Source: Lepraria neglecta (Eukaryota > Ascomycota > Lecanoromycetes > Lecanorales > Stereocaulaceae). Taken from it: DNA of 64,000 nt. The notes under the pieces are model-generated. The model ran no database searches. It was not told where the DNA came from and saw only the letters and a list, made by a program, of their open reading frames with translations. The stretch is taken from positions 317,501 to 381,500 of the forward strand of contig CM065646.1 in the NCBI GenBank assembly GCA_033220425.1, read 5' to 3'. Shown one piece after another: positions 57,982 through 64,000 of the stretch (within the stretch, counting starts at the first letter, position 1; each line of letters opens with the position of its first letter). The translations under genes and the position numbers were made by a program.

Positions 57982-58997
57982 GTGGTAGGGAAAGATATTC
58001 CGCCAAATGCGCGCTAGACGAAGATCAACAGGCAACTCGTCAACCCAGAATCGTTGGAAGAGGACGGCATCAAATCTGAGGCGTCTGCAAATCACGTGAT
58101 TGTATTCAATGTGTTGGACAAGGAAGAGGTAGAAAAATATGCTTAAAAAACAGCAGAGATCAGGCAGGAAAGAAGACGGGATTCTTTGTCTCGAACAACC
58201 AGAGGGATGAGAGCCTAGACTGGAGTTGCCAACTGCGGGAACACGATACCGCCGAAAAGACCATTGCCTCTTAATCTGGACCACGAAGGCTGCATAGCAC
58301 TGAGCGCGGCATTAGAAATGACTAGACTAACCAAACCCACCATCCGACCACACAACATCAGACTCAAATCCAATGACAACTAGCCTGTATGCACATTCAG
58401 CGTCAATCCAGCATCGAACAAAAGTCCCGTGCAATTGATACTCCGTAATTGTTCGCATAGCAGACCTTATCGACAACCTCTAAAACCACTGCATTCCGCT
58501 TTGCACTAATCCAGAGCAAGAGAGCCGTCTTGTTTTTGTAACCGTGATGTCGTCGGGTCTGCAGATAATGCATTGAATTGTCTCTCTCGGGAAGCGTCGG
58601 TCTGCAAGTCTCCAAGCCATCTCCAGCGATTCCGGTTGCGTCTTTCCTGATAGCGGCTTTCTGAGACAAGCATCATCAGTCTCGTGAAATAAATAGGCAC
58701 ACAACCGAGCGGCTGTAGCATCTTGCTCCAGCAACTATGTCATATTCCACGAAACGAATAAGTTCAGCCCGCTCTTCTGATCACGTTACGATCATGTGAA
58801 GATGGATGATGGCAATGGATAATTGAAGAATAAAGCTAAGTACAAGAATGGAAGAAGGACTATCAACTTGAGCATGAGCATAGCATGCAGAATGGGTATA
58901 TCCCCCCAAAAAGCGCTGGCCAGCGCTATCAATAGAAACGCCCAAGATCAAAAGCGTATCAGACACATGAGTTCATACTCATAACACCTGCCAGCCG
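57982..58997. other. Convergent intergenic region
   Basis: Between the ends of the NLR-like pseudogene and kcs1. Overlapping minus frames at 58,403-58,734 look like chance. No gene is seen. Confidence 0.55.
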
Positions 58998-61900
58998 TCA
59001 TATGCTTACATTGCCCAAGTCCTCTTCAGGGCCATCTTCTTTCCAAGCCGGAGGCAAAGGTCTATCCTCATCGGCCGTTACACCATGTTCTTCGTCTTCA
59101 CGCTCCTCGGCATCCTTCCATATGCGCTGCAGATACATTCTCAATGATTGTAAACCGCGCAGGTATCCTCTGTCGATATCATCAGGGTCGTGAGGCGGGC
59201 ATGGTACCGTCTCTGGCAGCTCGTCTTCAGCAGTGACGCAGTTTGCGAAATCCACGATCTTGATCTTGATGCTCGATCCTGGCTTCTTCTCATCAGTTGT
59301 TGTAGCAGCATTAACGGGGGCTCCGTCATAGAGCATAAGTAGACTACTCGCGTAGAATCGATATCCTGGCAGACCTCGTATAATATTCTCAAGCGTAGCA
59401 ATCCTCTCCAGAAGGACAGCAATGTGGGCGGAGACGCTGGTGTAGGAAAGACCATCGTACAAGAATCGCGTAAGGGCAGCCTGGAATTCGTGACCCGCTT
59501 TCAGGTCTCTGCCGAAGTACTTGTCTTCGAACAAATAGGATTGCTCTTTAACGTTCCACACTTGCATCCCACAGATGCGAACACCAAGCTGCTGCGAGGT
59601 TGTGACTTTGCATTTACGACGTTGAGACTTCTTTTTCTTTTCATTGGCATCAATGCCATATTGACGAGTGCCCATCTTCAAATCGAGCACGCAGGGTTTC
59701 GCCATGCCAGATGTCAAATCTTCAAGCAGAAGAAAATGCTGGACACGCTCGTCAGGATGGAGTTGAGCCTGCTTTGGATTTGATGGCGTAGTCGAGAGAC
59801 CTGGTGGTCGCTCATTCACATTTCCAGAGGTTGCCGTCAGAGCAGTAGCAGCCTCTTCAGCCGTACTGGCCACCTCCTGACCAGACCCCGCATCATCGAC
59901 GCTGACAGATGTTTGCTGAGCGTTGGCAGAAGTATCACGCTCTCCGAGAGATCCTGTTCCCGGCCTTGGAGGAACCATGGTTTCCAGGTCCATTGCGAAT
60001 ATTTCATCTTCTTCGTCACCACCGTAACCATCGTCTTCATAGTACTCCAGTCCACTCCGTTTCGAACTATCCAAATCGAGTTGCTTCCGCTCTAGCCCAG
60101 CTGCTGAACGACGCCTGCTGATGCGTTGTGATCCCGGAATTTGGACGTTGTCTGATTCCACGCTTGTCGTTGGTTCTAGATGACCGTTCGCCGAGTTGGC
60201 GTTGGTACGGTGGTCTGGAGGAAGCGAGCTGCCTTGGCGTCTTCGGAGCTGGTGTTGATTCTTGGCAAACCTCTGTGCAGGAGTGTCGGTCTCTTGGATG
60301 TTGCTATCACCACGGCTCGAAGCTTCTGCTTGGGTTTGGGTATTGCCCTGGCCGGGAAGAGATGCTATGTTCACTGATCCCCTTCTTTTATCGCCCGATT
60401 CTTTTACACGTGGCATATTGTGGTGGTTCCGGCCATGGCGTCTGTGACGATAGGCCATAGTAGGCGCAAATACCTCGCGGAGGACCTGGTCCTTTAACTT
60501 GGTATTTATAGTGGTAGCACCCCAGCTGGCATTGTGCTTATGAAGTGCGGGCCTACTTTCTTGGCCATTAGTCACCGATACTCGATTATCGAGTCCACTA
60601 CTAGCATCCAGTGTGCTTAGAGCGTTGATCCCCGCGTGAGGATCACTATTGCTATTGTTTTGCTCATAGTGTGTACCGTTGATACGCGACTGCAATGGGA
60701 ATAGGTTTTGAGGAATGATGTGACGATTGTTGGCGAAAATGACTTGAGGCACTGGACAGCTCTGCTGCGAGTGGCTCACTACACGAGGTTGCTCTCCCGG
60801 ATCTTTGTTTTGCGAGTCTGGATGAAGTTCGGCGGTCGTATCTTTTCCAGAAGGACTGGGATCTACATCACTGCGCTCAAACCCAGTTGGCTGCTCAGCT
60901 ACATTGACATTAGAAGCTAGATTGCTCTGTATGTTTGGTTTGGTACTTTTGCCCGCTTTCCGGTATGTAACGTTAAGGACTCCAATATATCTATTTAGCC
61001 TTATCAGCGGTTAAATCTCGCTGCGAGTATCAGACTGCAGGATTTCATGCTTCTTCAAGCGTGCCCGCAGAACAGATATAATTTGGATTTTGACGAATCA
61101 TACCTTGGCAAGAATTTCAGCAAATTCGGATGCTCGCGCTCGACCACTTCGTAAAATTCGTTCTCTCGGTTGCTGAGCTGTTTGCACACCGCTCTCCTCG
61201 AGAAGCGGAAGACAGTGGTATGCCCGCCGACTTGATGGTTGTAAGGCTTTAATTCGACGGCACCCAGGGGCGCTGTTGGGCCACGACGAGTCCTCAGAGT
61301 TCTAGACAGCAAATAAGATTTCCGGCTGTTTGGCGACGGCCTTGGTGTTGCCTCCGCATCGTCTGTAAGGCTGGAATCTTCATTCATGCTTGGGCGCGGT
61401 GTCTCCTCAAGCGACTCATAGTCCGATTCTGATGCTGAAGAGAGTTCGCTATCCAGAATTGGCTTGCCCTCGAGCTCTGAGGGCGCTCGAGCTTTTTGCA
61501 AATCTCCGTGTAGATAGCGGTTCTTATTATGTACTTGCAATGTTATGTCGACGTCCTCAGAAGGCGCCTCGTTCCCATCCCCGATGGGTATGGCAGGCTC
61601 ACGCAATTGCGGATCTGCCACGACCTGAGAGTCTTTGGCCTTTCTAGCATCGCTAATACTCACATCCTCTAGGGCATCTGGAGACGGCGCTTCGTGAGGA
61701 TAATACAGGGCCGACGAAATATGCTCGGTTTCCTCATCCTCGTTTTCCGGCTCTCCGGTTGCCTTGGTCGAGCTTTCCATATCAATGTCGCCTTGATCAC
61801 GCCATGAGGCGTCATCTTCACGTGATCTAGCTTCTGCCTCGTCTAAGCCGGACGTTGTACCCTTGGGTTGAGTGGACCGGAATTTTTGATGAAATGGTGC

Positions 61901-63193
61901 AGCAAGGTTATGATAATCCCTGATTTCTTCGAGGAGCCGTGAAGGGATCTTGTTTTCCGACGTACCGCCCGGCTTTTCTGGCCTATTTGCTAGACTTCCT
62001 TTCGATGCGTCTGCTGTGATGTCCGGGTCGCTGAGTGATTTGCTAGGAAGCTCCTCGCCAGTCCTCGAAGTCGAAGATGGTCTTGATGATTGCCGGTAAT
62101 AGCTAGGGGGATCTTTGTACTCCATATTGTTGCCATCTGGGTCCAGATATGACTGACGAGGCTTAGTGGGCCCCCAGGCTCCGTCCGTTTTACTCGTCTC
62201 AAGGGTTGGTCTACCACGGCGCCCATCCTTCATTGCCTCGTCATACGAGACTTTGTCCGCGCCTGTTGAGGTGTCAATGGCATTGTCCGAAGCAGTCCTC
62301 AACCTCTCTTGGCCCCTCTTTGTGCCTTGGGTAGTGGTATTCTCCTTGAAAAGCCCGAGTGTGTGGCTCGATTTCCGACTTCTAGCATGCGAGGATGGCT
62401 CTGCATCAGCCAACGTCGCCTCAATACGCTTTTCGACACGCCCTTGGCTGCTCCGACTTGAGCTCCGATTCCTGTTATCTGAAAAGGCTTCTTCCCTTGC
62501 CCCCAGAAGACTGTCTCCCTCTGCATCGTGAGGCATGTAGGACCCCTCTTGACCCAACGATCCAGACATTCGTGAATGGCTTGGTATTCCTTGCGACTTC
62601 GTACGAGGGATGCGTAGCGGTAGTGTTGGATGACTGATAGATGGGTCCGTGTTTGTTCTGTGGGACTTGTCTAACCATGAAGCAATAGTAGATCTGTCCT
62701 GTCCGTTCGGACGTTGTAGAAATTCTTGTGGACCTTTTCGTAAGATATCAGCACTTCCAGAGCCGGGCTCAGAAAGAGAGCTGGAGAAGATGGTAGTACG
62801 TGCTCTTAATGATTGTTTGCTGGACAACGGTTTGGTGAATGAAATTGCCTGGTCTGGAGGGTCCAATGGATGTTGTGGAACGCTATCTAGGTCGTTGCTG
62901 CCATTCACCATGGGAGGAAGGCGCGGGGTGTTGGGGTCGCTGCCCTCGCGATTGGAAAGCCCAGCATGATGGCCTAGAGCATTGCCGGGGTGCCTTTTAT
63001 ATTCACTCAGGTCGTCCAGAGACCGTGAGGGTATTACGTTCCCATTGTGCTCATAGAACGCCGCGGGCGTTATCGCCGTTGACTTCGACGGGGATGTTGT
63101 GCTCGATACATCGCCGTTCTCAGTTCGGGGGCCCGAAGACCTCACCGAAGAACCAGGTGAGGGATATCCTGAAGCAGAAAAGAGGTTTGACAT
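58998..63193 (-). CDS. kcs1: Inositol hexakisphosphate kinase (Kcs1-type)
   Basis: Two exons, 63,193-61,104 and 60,990-58,998, with a 113-nt GTATGA...AATAG intron; 1,360 residues. It phosphorylates inositol hexakisphosphate to diphosphoinositol phosphates, signalling molecules for phosphate, stress and telomere control. The first ~640 residues are disordered, Ser/Pro/Arg rich. Then comes [21 protein letters not shown] and [24 protein letters not shown], the start of the inositol polyphosphate kinase fold, split by the intron at LPR. A long disordered insert follows. The catalytic signature [14 protein letters not shown] (PxxxDxKxG, about residue 1,130) and the late metal-binding block [10 protein letters not shown] are intact. 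Long inserts are usual for fungal Kcs1. The frame is undamaged beside a RIP-type pseudogene. Confidence 0.93.
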
Positions 63194-64000
63194 GAGCAGA
63201 GCATTGGTAGATGGCTTCGTGAGCCTTCATTAATGTGGTGGGATAGGATCGAAGATATTTCAAAGATATCCAGTAGTGCGGCTTCGGCGGGGACGACGGG
63301 GGGCAAGTTCCCGAAAGGAACCAAGAAATCTTTGTGTTGACCGCTTCTTCGACCTTGTTCTTGGTCTCTACATTCAAACGCTCTAATCTACATCCTACTG
63401 ACAGACACGTTCTTAGAAGTGTCATTCTACAGGTCGAATCAGAGAGCACGGACGAGCTCGTTGATTGCAATTGGGCATCCGAGATGTTTCAACTCCCGAC
63501 CCGGAGGATGACGTTCGGTAGAACGTGCAGATGTTACACGGACATATGCCCGCCGGACCCTTTGAAGCCCAACCTTGCTTCTATACAAGACGTCCACGTC
63601 TTCATGATGGATGCTCAGACCGCCTGGGTCGCCTGTCGATTTATATCACTCATGCGAGGACGTTATCTGGGCTTGAGGCCCCTGCTCGCAAAAGATCTTC
63701 GCTGCCAATCATTTTCCACGTGTTCGTCGTGCATTTCAACTATCCTTCTCCAGGCTTAGTCATGTTTCCTGCTTGACTCGAGATAGCCTCATTCTGTTGT
63801 GGGGAAAATGCCATCAGTGCAAGGGTTGTGCAATGTGATGGCTCGTTTGATGATATCGGGCCGTTGTCGTGAATTGCAATTCATCGTGCATACGTCAAGT
63901 TGTCTCAGTAACTGCGATTCTGAAATTCGAAACAAGTTTAGAACGTCGTCCCTCTGACGTATGCGAAAGTAGCAGGTGAATCTAGGAAAACGCCCCATTA
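63194..64000. promoter_or_regulatory. 5' region of kcs1
   Basis: Should hold the kcs1 promoter and leader. The plus frame at 63,334-63,759 (141 codons) and the minus frames overlap each other and show no family features; I do not call them genes. Confidence 0.5.

Noticed and set aside
58403-58734. Three overlapping minus-strand frames between the NLR-like pseudogene and kcs1
   Set aside because: All use the same bases, none has a domain, and the region is a convergent intergenic spacer.
63334-63759. 141-codon plus-strand frame upstream of kcs1
   Set aside because: No family features and it overlaps other frames in the expected kcs1 promoter/leader.
1-64000. CRISPR arrays, rRNA genes, tRNA genes, bacterial operon signals
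   Set aside because: I found no regularly spaced direct repeats with unique spacers and no recognisable rRNA or tRNA; the gene structure is eukaryotic.

Overview
The window is nuclear DNA of a filamentous ascomycete (Pezizomycotina). I infer this from 48-115 nt introns with GT...AG ends, fungal-only gene families (DUF4470/MYND, MSS51-like, PD-(D/E)XK-like orphans, STAND-ankyrin genes), a Kcs1-type inositol pyrophosphate kinase, and strong traces of repeat-induced point mutation (RIP: C-to-T in CpA, seen as many TAG/TAA codons without indels). A leotiomycete is my best guess, but the class is not proven.

Layout. 1-13,978 is a gene-free island of three Ty3/Gypsy chromoviral retrotransposons nested inside one another and heavily RIP-mutated. 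14,560-17,697 holds a decayed multi-exon gene of unknown function. 18,799-19,536 has two small divergent ORFs, one broken in a poly-C run. 19,977-21,500 is an intact four-exon PD-(D/E)XK nuclease-like gene. 23,813-25,076 is a deletion derivative of a pogo-type DNA transposon. 25,505-29,370 is a small gene island: a C2H2 protein, an FHA-like/kinase protein and a divergent hypothetical gene. 30,831-32,586 is a six-exon pseudogene with a chromo-like C-terminus. 34,955-35,662 is an Ada/AraC-type gene. 36,068-38,496 is a full-length decayed pogo-type element. 39,448-46,943 is a conserved gene run: MSS51-like MYND protein, BTB-like protein, large DUF4470-MYND protein. 49,682-51,242 is an MFS monocarboxylate transporter with a minisatellite just upstream. 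52,448-53,122 is a methyltransferase pseudogene. 54,208-57,981 is the most striking locus: one continuous reading frame of an NLR-like STAND protein with ankyrin repeats, a SAM domain and a C-terminal C2H2 pair, broken only by ten TAA/TAG codons. 58,998-63,193 is intact Kcs1.

How it fits together. Intact housekeeping genes (Kcs1, transporter, MSS51-like, DUF4470) alternate with transposon islands and with genes whose only lesions are transition-type stop codons. Splice sites and phases in those pseudogenes still work on paper, so inactivation looks recent or purely point-mutational, as RIP would produce. The accessory inventory (NLR-like receptor, orphan nuclease, kinase with FHA-like domain, BTB and MYND proteins) is typical of fast-evolving fungal compartments. 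All exon boundaries below were read by eye from splice consensus and phase, without transcript evidence.
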